Positions 1 through 7,176 of a DNA stretch of 27,492 nucleotides are shown one piece after another. How positions within the stretch are numbered: the first letter of the stretch is position 1; each line of letters opens with the position of its first letter. A model generated the notes under the pieces. It saw nothing but the letters and a program-made list of their open reading frames with translations, was not told where the DNA came from and made no database searches. The DNA is taken from positions 1 through 27,492 of the forward strand of contig WGAD01000368.1 of assembly GCA_015489255.1 (NCBI GenBank), given 5' to 3'. This DNA comes from Anaerolineales bacterium. GTDB taxonomy: Bacteria > Chloroflexota > Anaerolineae > Anaerolineales > Villigracilaceae. Both the position numbers and the translations under genes were made by a program.

Positions 1-744
1 CGTCAGGATCACGCCATCCATGCGGGTGCGCAAGATGGCCTCCAGCGCCATCTCCAATTGGGACGGCGCCAGGTCGGGCGAAAGTTTGACCAAAATGGGC
101 ACCCGTCTGCCGGTCCGGCCCGCTCGCCGGGCGTGCAAAGCGCCCAGCAGGGCTTCCAGGGCGGCGCGGTGTTGCAGATCGCGCAGGCCCAGCGTATTGG
201 GCGAGGAGACATTGACCGCAATGTAATCGGCCAACCCGGCAAAGCGATCGAAGAGCGCCAGGTAATCCTGAACGGCGGTTTCGTTGGGCGTCTCTTTATT
301 TTTGCCGATGTTGACGCCCAGCACCAGGCCGGGCGGAGGCGGCCAACGTCGCAGGCGCGCGGCCAACGCATCTGCGCCACGGGAAGGAAACCCCATGCGG
401 TTGATCACCGCCTGCGCTTCCGGCAGGCGGAACACCCTCGGCGCCGGATTTCCGGGCTGGGGACGCAGGGTCACCGTCCCGATCTCGAGATGGCCGAACC
501 CCAGGGCCGCCAGGCCGTCAACGGCCAGGCCGTCCTTGTCGTAACCGGCGGCCAGGCCGATCGGGTTGGCAAAGCGCAGGCCAAAGGCTTCCACCTCGCG
601 CGCAGGGGCATCGAACAACCAGCGCAAGGCCCGGCGTGTCGGAGGCAGCCGCCCTGCCAGGCCTACCGCCCGCAAGGCGAGGCTGTGCGCCCGTTCCGGT
701 TCCAGACGAAACAACCCGCGGCGAAGGAGCGGATACAGGCGCAC
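1..744 (-). CDS. pyrD: Dihydroorotate dehydrogenase (quinone), class 2, C-terminus cut by window edge
   Basis: Oxidises dihydroorotate to orotate in UMP synthesis, passing electrons to membrane quinone. About 248 codons are visible and the end lies beyond base 1. Near the N-terminus the class 2 signature reads NPIGLAAGYDKDG, followed by the stretch EIGTVTLRPQPGNPAPRVFR and then INRMGF. Further on are GVNIGKNK and NVSSPNT, whose serine is the expected catalytic base of class 2 enzymes (class 1 uses cysteine). PILVKLSPDL follows near the window edge. The chosen start is a GTG at 744, giving VRLYPLLRRGLFRLEPERAH, the usual N-terminal helix of this family. It begins one base after the stop of the upstream membrane-protein gene, so translation is probably coupled. 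The family and class call is firm; the exact start is less so. Confidence 0.93.
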   Translation of the reverse strand, partial: MRLYPLLRRGLFRLEPERAHSLALRAVGLAGRLPPTRRALRWLFDAPAREVEAFGLRFANPIGLAAGYDKDGLAVDGLAALGFGHLEIGTVTLRPQPGNPAPRVFRLPEAQAVINRMGFPSRGADALAARLRRWPPPPGLVLGVNIGKNKETPNETAVQDYLALFDRFAGLADYIAVNVSSPNTLGLRDLQHRAALEALLGALHARRAGRTGRRVPILVKLSPDLAPSQLEMALEAILRTRMDGVILT

Positions 745-745
745 C

Positions 746-1285
746 TCAGTTCTCCAGGCGCTGCAAGGCGCGTTCCGTCCAACGCTCGAACCCGCCGCGG
801 ATCAGGTACAGCAGGGTCACCGCCACCAGCCCCCACTTCAACGTTGTGACGAAGGAAGCCGCCGACACCAGCGAGGGCAAAAGGCGGGGGTACGTCCAAT
901 ACAGAAGCGCCAGGAGGAGGTTTTCCAACACGTCTGCGCCCACATTGGCCAGAGCCAACCGCCACAGGCGCGCCCCGGGCCAGGCTTTCAGCAGCAAAAG
1001 TGCAAACAGGGTTCCATACGTCAGCGGAAAGAGCATGTCCGCCGTTAGATGGGTGATCGCTGCTCGCTGCCGTCCTTCCGGCCCCAGCGCTTCCATGTGT
1101 GCTGCCACATCCGCGGCGGAGTAGCGCAATTGCAAGTCGAGGATGGTCAGTTGGGGCGACTCGGCTGGCGCGAGGCGCGGGAAAAGCACCAGCATGATGA
1201 CCAGCGAGGCCGCCGCCAGCGATGAGATCACCGGCCAGCGCGCCCAGCGCACAAGCAGAGATTCTATGCGGGAAAACACAGGCAA
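746..1285 (-). CDS. Uncharacterised four-helix membrane protein inside the pyr cluster
   Basis: About 179 residues with four hydrophobic helices (roughly residues 17-40, 75-100, 108-130 and 138-162). Between helices 1 and 2 is a soluble loop containing LRYSAADVAAHMEALGPEGR. Helix 3 carries NVGADVLENLL and helix 4 carries TTLKWGLV. The pattern of tyrosine-serine, LG.EGR, D..PL.YG, D..EN and KW resembles an uncharacterised small membrane-protein family I recall from several phyla; I cannot assign a function. The longest start is TTG at 1285, but a GTG at 1279 sits six bases after a GAAAGG ribosome site and may be the real start. It lies between pyrE (4-base gap) and pyrD (1-base gap), so it is almost certainly co-transcribed with them. 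A link to the membrane-bound PyrD is possible but only inferred from position. Confidence 0.8.
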   Translation of the reverse strand: MPVFSRIESLLVRWARWPVISSLAAASLVIMLVLFPRLAPAESPQLTILDLQLRYSAADVAAHMEALGPEGRQRAAITHLTADMLFPLTYGTLFALLLLKAWPGARLWRLALANVGADVLENLLLALLYWTYPRLLPSLVSAASFVTTLKWGLVAVTLLYLIRGGFERWTERALQRLEN

Positions 1286-1289
1286 CCTT

Positions 1290-1889
1290 TCAAGAAGCCA
1301 GGAAAGTTCGCGCCCGCTGGATCTGGGCGGCGGGCACCGTGCCGCGGCGCTCCCAGTCCGCGAGCAAGGCCGGCAGGGTAAACACGGCGTGCAGGCGGTA
1401 ACCGTGCTGCGCCATCACATCTTCACCGCCAGCCTGCCGGTCGATCAGGACGACGATATCGGAGACGATCAGCCCGGCCTCGGTCAGGCGGGCGATGCCT
1501 TCCAGCTTGGAAGCGCCGGTGGTGATCAAATCATCGAGGACCACTACCCGCTGGCCACTGCGATACACCCCCTCGACCGCAGCCCGCGTTCCATAGGTTT
1601 TGATCTCTTTGCGCGGGTACACCAGCGGCCAGTTGCCGTGCAAACTGACCGCCGTGCCAATGGGCAGGGCGGCATAAGGCAGCGCCGCCAGGAGGTCGAA
1701 CCGCAAAGGCTGCAACAGCCGGGCATAAGCCACCGCCACGCGCTGCAACAGCCTCGGCGAACCGACCAGGCGGCGCAAGTCAATGTAAATGGGCGAAATT
1801 TGGCCGGATTTTAGCCTGAACTCACCAAAGCGCACACAACCCAATTCCAGCAAACCATCCGCCAGGGCGGTCCCTTCTGCCGATAGCAT
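1290..1889 (-). CDS. pyrE: Orotate phosphoribosyltransferase
   Basis: Joins orotate to PRPP to make OMP, the fifth step of UMP synthesis, in the cytosol. The protein has 199 residues. RFGEFRLKSGQISPIYIDLR near the N-terminus matches the orotate-binding start of the family. VYPRKEIKTYGT carries the mobile-loop lysines. The PRPP-binding loop reads VVVLDDLITTGAS. The start at 1889 is chosen because GAGGAG lies seven bases upstream; an in-frame ATG at 1910 is possible but has no such site. The gene starts 18 bases after the pyrF stop. PyrF and PyrE together are the two halves of eukaryotic UMP synthase, and here they are adjacent but separate. Confidence 0.95.
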   Translation of the reverse strand: MLSAEGTALADGLLELGCVRFGEFRLKSGQISPIYIDLRRLVGSPRLLQRVAVAYARLLQPLRFDLLAALPYAALPIGTAVSLHGNWPLVYPRKEIKTYGTRAAVEGVYRSGQRVVVLDDLITTGASKLEGIARLTEAGLIVSDIVVLIDRQAGGEDVMAQHGYRLHAVFTLPALLADWERRGTVPAAQIQRARTFLAS

Positions 1890-1906
1890 GTTCTTGCTCC
1901 TCTTTA

Positions 1907-2698
1907 TCATCTCTTCCGCGCCCGAGCGATCGCCTCGCGCAGCGTTCGGGCGGCTGCCGCCGCATCCGGTTGGCGGGCAATGCCGCGAGAAACGGTCACC
2001 AGCACCCCGAGGCCATCCTCGCGCAAACCGGCGCGCAAAGCGGCCTGCAGATCGCCGCCCTGCGCCCCCACCCCCGGCGCGAGAAACCAAAGCCCGGGCG
2101 CCGTTGCACGCACCTGCGCCAACGCCTGAGGGTGGGTCGCCCCAACCACCAGGCCGACGTTCCCGGCCCGCCCCCATTCTTGTGCCCGCTGCGCCACGTG
2201 CAAATACAGCGGGCGGCCATCCTGCAACGGCAGGTCTTGCAAATCGGCGCTGCCAGGGTTCGACGTTTTGCAAAGGAGGAACACCGCGCGCTCCTGCCAG
2301 GACACAAAAGGCTCCACCGCATCGTACCCCAGGTAGGGGTTCAGGGTGACGGCATCGGCTTGCAGGCGGGCAAAAATGGCCTCAGCATAGGCAGCGGCTG
2401 TCGAGGCGATGTCGCCGCGTTTGGCATCCAGGATGACGGGCAGGCCCGCGCTGCGGGCGGCGGCGATGACCTCGGCCAGGGCTTGCCAGCCTTCCGCGCC
2501 AAAGCGTTCGAAAAAGGCGGCGTTCGGCTTGCAGGCCGCCGCCCAGGGCGCAGTTTGTTCGATCAGGCGCAGGCTGAAGTCGCGCGCCGCGCGCGCCGTG
2601 GGCGCCGGCAAAAATTCGGGGTGCGGGTCAAGGCCGACGCACAGCAAGGTGTCTTGCTGGCGGCAGCGCGCCTCGAGGGCTTCAAAAAAAGCGGGCAT
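1907..2698 (-). CDS. pyrF: Orotidine 5'-phosphate decarboxylase, type 2
   Basis: Decarboxylates OMP to UMP, the last step of de novo UMP synthesis. The 263 residues fit the longer type 2 subfamily rather than the roughly 230-residue E. coli type. Residues seen: GLDP with Asp24, Lys57 in CKPNAAFFE, and the catalytic array LDAKRGDI with Asp91, Lys93 and Asp96. LCKTSNPGS and VVGATHP follow in the second half. The start has AGGAG four bases upstream. It is the first pyr gene of the run, 46 bases after the end of the ATPase gene. That gap holds a hairpin, so pyrF may be transcribed partly by readthrough from glgC and the ATPase. Confidence 0.95.
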   Translation of the reverse strand: MPAFFEALEARCRQQDTLLCVGLDPHPEFLPAPTARAARDFSLRLIEQTAPWAAACKPNAAFFERFGAEGWQALAEVIAAARSAGLPVILDAKRGDIASTAAAYAEAIFARLQADAVTLNPYLGYDAVEPFVSWQERAVFLLCKTSNPGSADLQDLPLQDGRPLYLHVAQRAQEWGRAGNVGLVVGATHPQALAQVRATAPGLWFLAPGVGAQGGDLQAALRAGLREDGLGVLVTVSRGIARQPDAAAAARTLREAIARARKR

Positions 2699-2715
2699 CT
2701 CTCTCTCCTGGCAAA

Positions 2716-2739
2716 TTCCCCGCCGAAAGCAGCGGGGAA
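2716..2739 (-). terminator. Hairpin between the Ca2+ ATPase and pyrF; terminator or attenuating stem
   Basis: An 8-bp perfect stem (TTCCCCGC with GCGGGGAA) closes an 8-base loop just past the ATPase stop and ends about 17 bases before the pyrF start codon. On the minus strand only TTT follows, so it is a weak intrinsic terminator at best. It may reduce readthrough into the pyr genes or stabilise the upstream message. Confidence 0.4.
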
Positions 2740-2744
2740 ACGGG

Positions 2745-5600
2745 TCAGTCCTGGCGTTTGCGCGAAATCCAATACTTGGCCGCTTCCGCCGCCACCGAGG
2801 GCAGCAAAAGCAAAGGCAGCAACACCTTCCACTGTTCCCAGGCGAGCGGGGTTGTGTGGAAGATGGTGTTCAGGAAGGGCAGGTAAATGACCGCCAGCAG
2901 CAACACCAGGGAGATGAGCACGGCGTAGTTCATGTTGCGGTTGTTGAAAACGCCGATCTTCAAAATGGGGTAGCGCTCCGAACGGGCGGTGTAAGCGCGG
3001 AACAACTCGGATGCCGAAAGGGTGACGAAGGCCATCGTCTCGGCAAAGATTTGCTGGTCGGCCATGCCTGCGTGCAATTTCAACCCCAGCAAGTAGGCCG
3101 TAAGCGTCACGGCGGTGATGGCGATGGTCTGAATGACGATGCCGATCCACATAAAGCGGTTGACGATCGGCTCATCGGAGGGGCGCGGCGGCTGGTCCAT
3201 AATGTCCGGGTCGCCCTTTTCGGTGCCCAGGGCCAGCGCCGGCGCGCCATCGGTGATCAGGTTCAACCAGAGCAGCTGAATGGGCGCCAGCGGCGAATTG
3301 CGGGTGATCATCGTCCCCAGGAAGATGGTAGCCACCTCGGCCAGGTTGCAGGAAAGCAGATAGTAGACGAATTTGCGAATGTTGCTGTAGATGACGCGCC
3401 CCTGCTCTACCGCCGCCACGATACTGGCGTAGTTGTCATCGGTCAGCACCATATCGGCGGTCTCTTTGGCAACGTCGGTGCCGGTGATGCCCATGGCGAC
3501 GCCGATATCGGCCTGTTTGATGGCTGGGGCATCGTTGACGCCGTCGCCGGTCATCGCCACCACCTGCCCGGCGCGCTGCAGCGCGCGGACGATGCGGATC
3601 TTGTGCTCCGGCGAAACGCGGGCAAAGACATCGGTGTGAGTAATGGCGGCGGTCAGCTCCTCGTCGTTCATGGCTTCCAGGTCGGCGCCGGAAAGCACCT
3701 GGTGCCCGGGTTGCAGCAGGCCGATCTGGCTGGCAATAGCGCGGGCTGTGTTGGGGTAATCGCCGGTGATCATCACCGTGCGGATGCCGGCCCCGGCGGC
3801 CTTTTCCAGGGCCTCTTTCACTTCTTCGCGCGGCGGGTCGATCATGCCGATCAGGCCGGCGAAGACCAGGTCGTGTTCGAGTTCATCGATGGAAGGGTTC
3901 TCATCGGGCACGTCCCGTTCCAGGCGGTAAGCCACCGCCAGCACGCGCAGAGCGTCCGCCGTCATGGCGTCATTGGCTGCGATGATGCGGCTGCGGACTT
4001 CGTCCGTCAGGGGGCGGGGCTGGTCGTCCATGCCCTGATAATGGGTGCAGAGATCGAGAATGGCGTCGGGAGCGCCCTTGACGGCCACCACGTCCCAGCC
4101 ACGGTTCTTCTCGTCATAGAAGGGAGAAATGTCATCCGGGCGCGGGGCTTCCACATCGTGGACGGTGACCATGCGCTTGCGCTCGGAATCGAAGGGGATC
4201 TCGTTTTCGCGCGGGTAAGCTTTTTCCAGGTCCACGTAAATGGCGCCCGCCTTGGCAGCGGCCACCAGCAGCGCGCCTTCGGTGGGATCACCGATGATGC
4301 GGTAATTCTCGGCATCGCCATCCAGCCCTTCCAGTTCAGCATCGTTGTTCAGCGCGCCGATCCACAGCGCCGTTAGCACCGCCGGATAACGTCCTTTCAG
4401 GTCGGCAGGCTGCCCCTCGATCAGGAAATCTCCCTTGCGCGAATAGCCGCTGCCCGTTACTTCTACGAAATAATCATCCACCCACAAGCGGGTGACGGTC
4501 ATCTGGTTTTGGGTCAGGGTGCCGGTCTTGTCGGAACAAATGGTGGTCGTTGAACCCAGGGTTTCCACCGAAGCCAGCCGTCGGATGAGCGCATGGCGCT
4601 TGATCATTTCGCGCATCCCCAGGGCCAGGCTGATGGTCACCACCGCCGGCAGCCCCTCGGGGACGGCGGCAATCGCCAGGCTCACCGCCACCAGGAAAGA
4701 ATCGACCAAAACTTCGCTGGCGGCCTCCAGGTAGGCCAGCAAGCCCTGAGAGGTCAGCAAACTCAGGTCTGTGTTCTGGAAAATGGCTTCCACAAAAACC
4801 AGGGCGCTGATGATGATGGCGCCAATGCCCAGGGTGCGCCCCAGTTGATCGAGCCGCTTTTGCAGTGGGGTTTGCTCATCTTCCACGCCTTGCAACATAT
4901 CGGCGATCATGCCCAGCTGGGTTTGCATCCCGGTGCTAATGACGATGCCCCGCCCGCGGCCATAAGCGACCAGCGTCCCCATGAACGCCGTGTTCTTGCG
5001 GTCCCCCAGCGGCACGTTGGCATCCAACACCATGGCGGCATTCTTCTGCACCGGCAGCGATTCGCCCGTCAGCGAGGCCTCTTCCACGCGCAAATTGTGG
5101 GCTTCCAGCAAGCGCACATCTGCCGGGACATAGTTACCCGCCTCCAGGAAGACGATATCGCCCGGCACCAGTTCGCGCGCCGGGATCGTCTGCCGTTTGC
5201 CGTCGCGCAGCACATGGGCTTCGGGGGCGGCCAGTTGTTTAAGGGCCGCCAGCGCTTCTTCGGCGCGCCGCTCCTGGACGATGCCCAAAATGGCGTTCAG
5301 CAGGACAATGGCAATGATGGCGCCGGCATCCACCCATTCGCCCAGCAAAGCCGAAATGAGCGAGGCCACGATCAACAACATGACGATAAAGTTGTTGAAC
5401 TGCTCCCACAGCATCTGCCAGATGGTGGGGCGCGGCGCTTCGCGCAGTTGGTTCGGCCCATAGGAAGCCAGGCGGCTGCGGGCTTCTTCCGTCGTCAGGC
5501 CCAATTCGCTGACCTGTAAATGCCGCAGCACTTCTTCCGGCGGCAGGGCATACCAGGGGGTTTCTTGCAATTCGTCAACGGGGGGGATCGCTTTGGTCAT
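2745..5600 (-). CDS. P-type Ca2+-transporting ATPase (type IIA, SERCA-like)
   Basis: Pumps Ca2+ across the cytoplasmic membrane using ATP. It has 951 residues, the usual length. Domain order: N-terminal cation ATPase segment (about 15-85), helices 1-2 (about 70-110), actuator domain with TGES at 178-181, helix 4 with PEGL at 314-317, phosphorylation site DKTGT with Asp357, nucleotide domain, hinge motif GDGVNDAP, then helices 5-10. The Ca2+-binding residues of SERCA are all recognisable: the Glu of PEGL, Asn and Glu in helix 5 (SCNLAEV), and Asn, Thr and Asp in helix 6 (NLITDGAP). This separates it from Na/K and proton pumps. Its ATG overlaps the glgC stop by four bases (ATGA), so the two are co-translated. 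No regulatory CaM-type tail is seen. Confidence 0.95.
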   Translation of the reverse strand: MTKAIPPVDELQETPWYALPPEEVLRHLQVSELGLTTEEARSRLASYGPNQLREAPRPTIWQMLWEQFNNFIVMLLIVASLISALLGEWVDAGAIIAIVLLNAILGIVQERRAEEALAALKQLAAPEAHVLRDGKRQTIPARELVPGDIVFLEAGNYVPADVRLLEAHNLRVEEASLTGESLPVQKNAAMVLDANVPLGDRKNTAFMGTLVAYGRGRGIVISTGMQTQLGMIADMLQGVEDEQTPLQKRLDQLGRTLGIGAIIISALVFVEAIFQNTDLSLLTSQGLLAYLEAASEVLVDSFLVAVSLAIAAVPEGLPAVVTISLALGMREMIKRHALIRRLASVETLGSTTTICSDKTGTLTQNQMTVTRLWVDDYFVEVTGSGYSRKGDFLIEGQPADLKGRYPAVLTALWIGALNNDAELEGLDGDAENYRIIGDPTEGALLVAAAKAGAIYVDLEKAYPRENEIPFDSERKRMVTVHDVEAPRPDDISPFYDEKNRGWDVVAVKGAPDAILDLCTHYQGMDDQPRPLTDEVRSRIIAANDAMTADALRVLAVAYRLERDVPDENPSIDELEHDLVFAGLIGMIDPPREEVKEALEKAAGAGIRTVMITGDYPNTARAIASQIGLLQPGHQVLSGADLEAMNDEELTAAITHTDVFARVSPEHKIRIVRALQRAGQVVAMTGDGVNDAPAIKQADIGVAMGITGTDVAKETADMVLTDDNYASIVAAVEQGRVIYSNIRKFVYYLLSCNLAEVATIFLGTMITRNSPLAPIQLLWLNLITDGAPALALGTEKGDPDIMDQPPRPSDEPIVNRFMWIGIVIQTIAITAVTLTAYLLGLKLHAGMADQQIFAETMAFVTLSASELFRAYTARSERYPILKIGVFNNRNMNYAVLISLVLLLAVIYLPFLNTIFHTTPLAWEQWKVLLPLLLLPSVAAEAAKYWISRKRQD

Positions 5601-6868
5601 GGAACCTCCAGATCGAAAGATTCAGGCACAATGCGCGTGCCGGCGGGAATGTGCGCACCTTTGGGGATGACGACGATGCCATCGCGGATGACCCAGTGCT
5701 CGGCAGCCAGCTCCACCTCGCGCGGGAAGGGGCGGATCACCACGCCCTCGCCGATGTATGCGTTCTTGTCGATGATGGCGCCGCTGATGGAACTGCCAGC
5801 TCCGATCTGCGGATGATGCCCGTCGCGGGTGGTGTAGTAATCGGCGCCCATGATGATACTGTCGCGGATGACGGCATCTTGCTGCACCACGGTGCGGATG
5901 CCGATCACAGCGCGCTGGATGTCGGCACGGTCGAGGCGGCAGCCTTCGGCCAGGAATACGTTGTCCAAACGGCAGGCGTGGATCTGCGAGCCGGGCAAAA
6001 AGCGGGCATGGGTGTAGATCGGCGCCTGCGGGTCGTAAAAATCGAAAGGCGTGTCGGGGCGGGTCAATTCCAGGTTGGTTTCATAAAAAGACCGGATCGT
6101 CCCGATATCGCGCCAGTAGCCTGTAAACTCGAACCCCTGCACGTGATGGGTGCGTATGGCATGGGGGATGACATCGCTGCCGAAGTCATCGTAGGCCGGA
6201 TGCTCTCGCAAGAAATAATCCAGCACTTCGATATTGAAGAGGTAAATCCCCATGGAACCGATGAACGGATGGGTGGCGGAATCGCGGCAGACGAACTGCT
6301 CCTGCACGGCAGGGTCTTTCGGTTTTTCCGCAAAGCGGGTGATGCGCCCGTCCTCGTCCTGCCGCAGCAGGCCGAAGCGGGAGGCATCTTCCCGGGCCAC
6401 GGGCTGCACCGCCACGGTCACATCGGCGCCGCTTTCCCAGTGGCGCCGGATCAGTTCGCGGTAATCCATACGATAGAGGTGGTCGCCAGCCAGGATGAGC
6501 ACATACCGCGCCCCGCTGACGTGGATTTCGAACAATTGCTTGCGGACGGCATCTGCCGTGCCCTGGTACCAGTCCGCGCTGTCGGGCGTCTGCTCCGCCG
6601 CCAGGATCTGCACCCAGCCGGCGTGAAAGACATCGAATTGATAGGTGCTGGAAATATGCCGATGCAACGAAACCGAATTGAACTGCGTCAGCACCGCGAT
6701 GCGGTACAGGCCGGAGTTAATGCAATTGCTCAGCGGAATATCGATCAGACGATATTTCCCTGCAATCGGCACCGCCGGTTTGGAGCGCAAGCGGGTGAGG
6801 GGATACAGCCGCGAGCCGCGACCGCCCCCCAGGATGACGGCCAGCACTTCGTCATAAGAGGACATCAT
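5597..6868 (-). CDS. glgC: Glucose-1-phosphate adenylyltransferase (ADP-glucose pyrophosphorylase)
   Basis: Makes ADP-glucose from ATP and glucose-1-phosphate, the committed step of bacterial glycogen synthesis. The 423 residues contain GGGRGSRLYPLTRLRSKPAVP (the nucleotide-binding loop, about 14-34), YRLIDIPLSNCINSG, the QGTADAVRK segment, LAGDHLYRMDY, AEKPKDP and GYWRDIGTI. A C-terminal left-handed beta-helix follows with the expected DSIIMGADYY and IDKNAYIG repeats. Two adjacent ATGs are possible; AGGAG lies three bases before the first and six before the second (6865), so the second has the better spacing. No other glycogen genes are visible here. It overlaps the Ca2+ ATPase gene by four bases, an unusual partner for glgC. 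Confidence 0.96.
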   Translation of the reverse strand: MMSSYDEVLAVILGGGRGSRLYPLTRLRSKPAVPIAGKYRLIDIPLSNCINSGLYRIAVLTQFNSVSLHRHISSTYQFDVFHAGWVQILAAEQTPDSADWYQGTADAVRKQLFEIHVSGARYVLILAGDHLYRMDYRELIRRHWESGADVTVAVQPVAREDASRFGLLRQDEDGRITRFAEKPKDPAVQEQFVCRDSATHPFIGSMGIYLFNIEVLDYFLREHPAYDDFGSDVIPHAIRTHHVQGFEFTGYWRDIGTIRSFYETNLELTRPDTPFDFYDPQAPIYTHARFLPGSQIHACRLDNVFLAEGCRLDRADIQRAVIGIRTVVQQDAVIRDSIIMGADYYTTRDGHHPQIGAGSSISGAIIDKNAYIGEGVVIRPFPREVELAAEHWVIRDGIVVIPKGAHIPAGTRIVPESFDLEVP

Positions 6869-6898
6869 TCACTCCTTGATATGTCCCTATTATGGCAT

Positions 6899-6939
6899 AA
6901 AAAAAAGCGAGCCGCCGCCAAATTGGAACGGTCTCGCTT
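6899..6939 (-). terminator. Intrinsic terminator between tRNA-Leu and glgC
   Basis: On the minus strand AAGCGAG (6939-6933) pairs with CTCGCTT (6911-6905), followed by a run of T (6906-6899). It lies about 110 bases past the tRNA-Leu 3' end and just before glgC, so it would end the tRNA transcript. Confidence 0.75.
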
Positions 6940-7036
6940 ACGCCTGTGGCGCACGGGCTGCCGGGGACAAGGTCCCGTCTTGACGACAACCCGTCCCGCT
7001 TGCGCGGGCGCTACTCCCCGTATACCGGTGCAGTAG

Positions 7037-7045
7037 TGATATAAT
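7037..7045 (+). promoter_or_regulatory. Extended -10 promoter candidate for ychF, reading antisense across tRNA-Leu
   Basis: TGATATAAT gives a perfect -10 hexamer (7040-7045) with the TG extension; there is no convincing -35. Transcription would start near 7052, at the 3' end of the tRNA-Leu gene on the other strand, and run through it to ychF at 7177. This is a sequence-based guess; no closer promoter for ychF is visible. Confidence 0.4.
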
Positions 7046-7049
7046 CTTG

Positions 7050-7131
7050 TGCCGAAGGTGGGAATCGAACCCACACTCCCGAAGGAACACGATTTTGAGT
7101 CGTGCGCGTCTGCCAGTTCCGCCACTTCGGC
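7050..7131 (-). tRNA. tRNA-Leu (anticodon CAA)
   Basis: The 82-base gene folds into a full cloverleaf. The acceptor arm GCCGAAG (7131-7125) pairs with CTTCGGC (7057-7051) and the discriminator base is A at 7050. The anticodon stem CACGA/TCGTG closes the loop CTCAAAA, giving anticodon CAA, which reads the leucine codon UUG. The variable arm is a short stem (CC, loop TTCG, GG), as in class II leucine tRNAs. The T arm reads GTGGGTTCGATTCCCAC. The 3' CCA is not encoded and must be added by nucleotidyltransferase. Confidence 0.97.
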
Positions 7132-7144
7132 CAGATGCCCCCTT

Positions 7145-7173
7145 AGTATAACAATTCATTTTCACAAGGTCAA
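7145..7173 (-). promoter_or_regulatory. Promoter of tRNA-Leu
   Basis: On the minus strand TTGACC (7173-7168) and TATACT (7150-7145) are separated by exactly 17 bases, and the tRNA 5' end is 13 bases downstream of the -10. The -35 box lies in the ribosome-binding region of the divergent ychF gene, four bases before its ATG. Confidence 0.8.
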
Positions 7174-7176
7174 GAG

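Noticed and set aside
1890..2273. N-terminal extension of pyrE across pyrF
   Set aside because: It overlaps pyrF on the same strand in another frame and has low-complexity Arg/Gly content; GAGGAG supports 1889.
2409..4376. 655-codon plus-strand open frame
   Set aside because: Antisense shadow of the Ca2+ ATPase, caused by GC-rich third positions; no family features.
6865..7165. Two minus-strand open frames (86 and 75 codons) over the tRNA
   Set aside because: They are translations of the tRNA-Leu gene and its flanks (the familiar GRSGGTGRRARLK pattern), not proteins.
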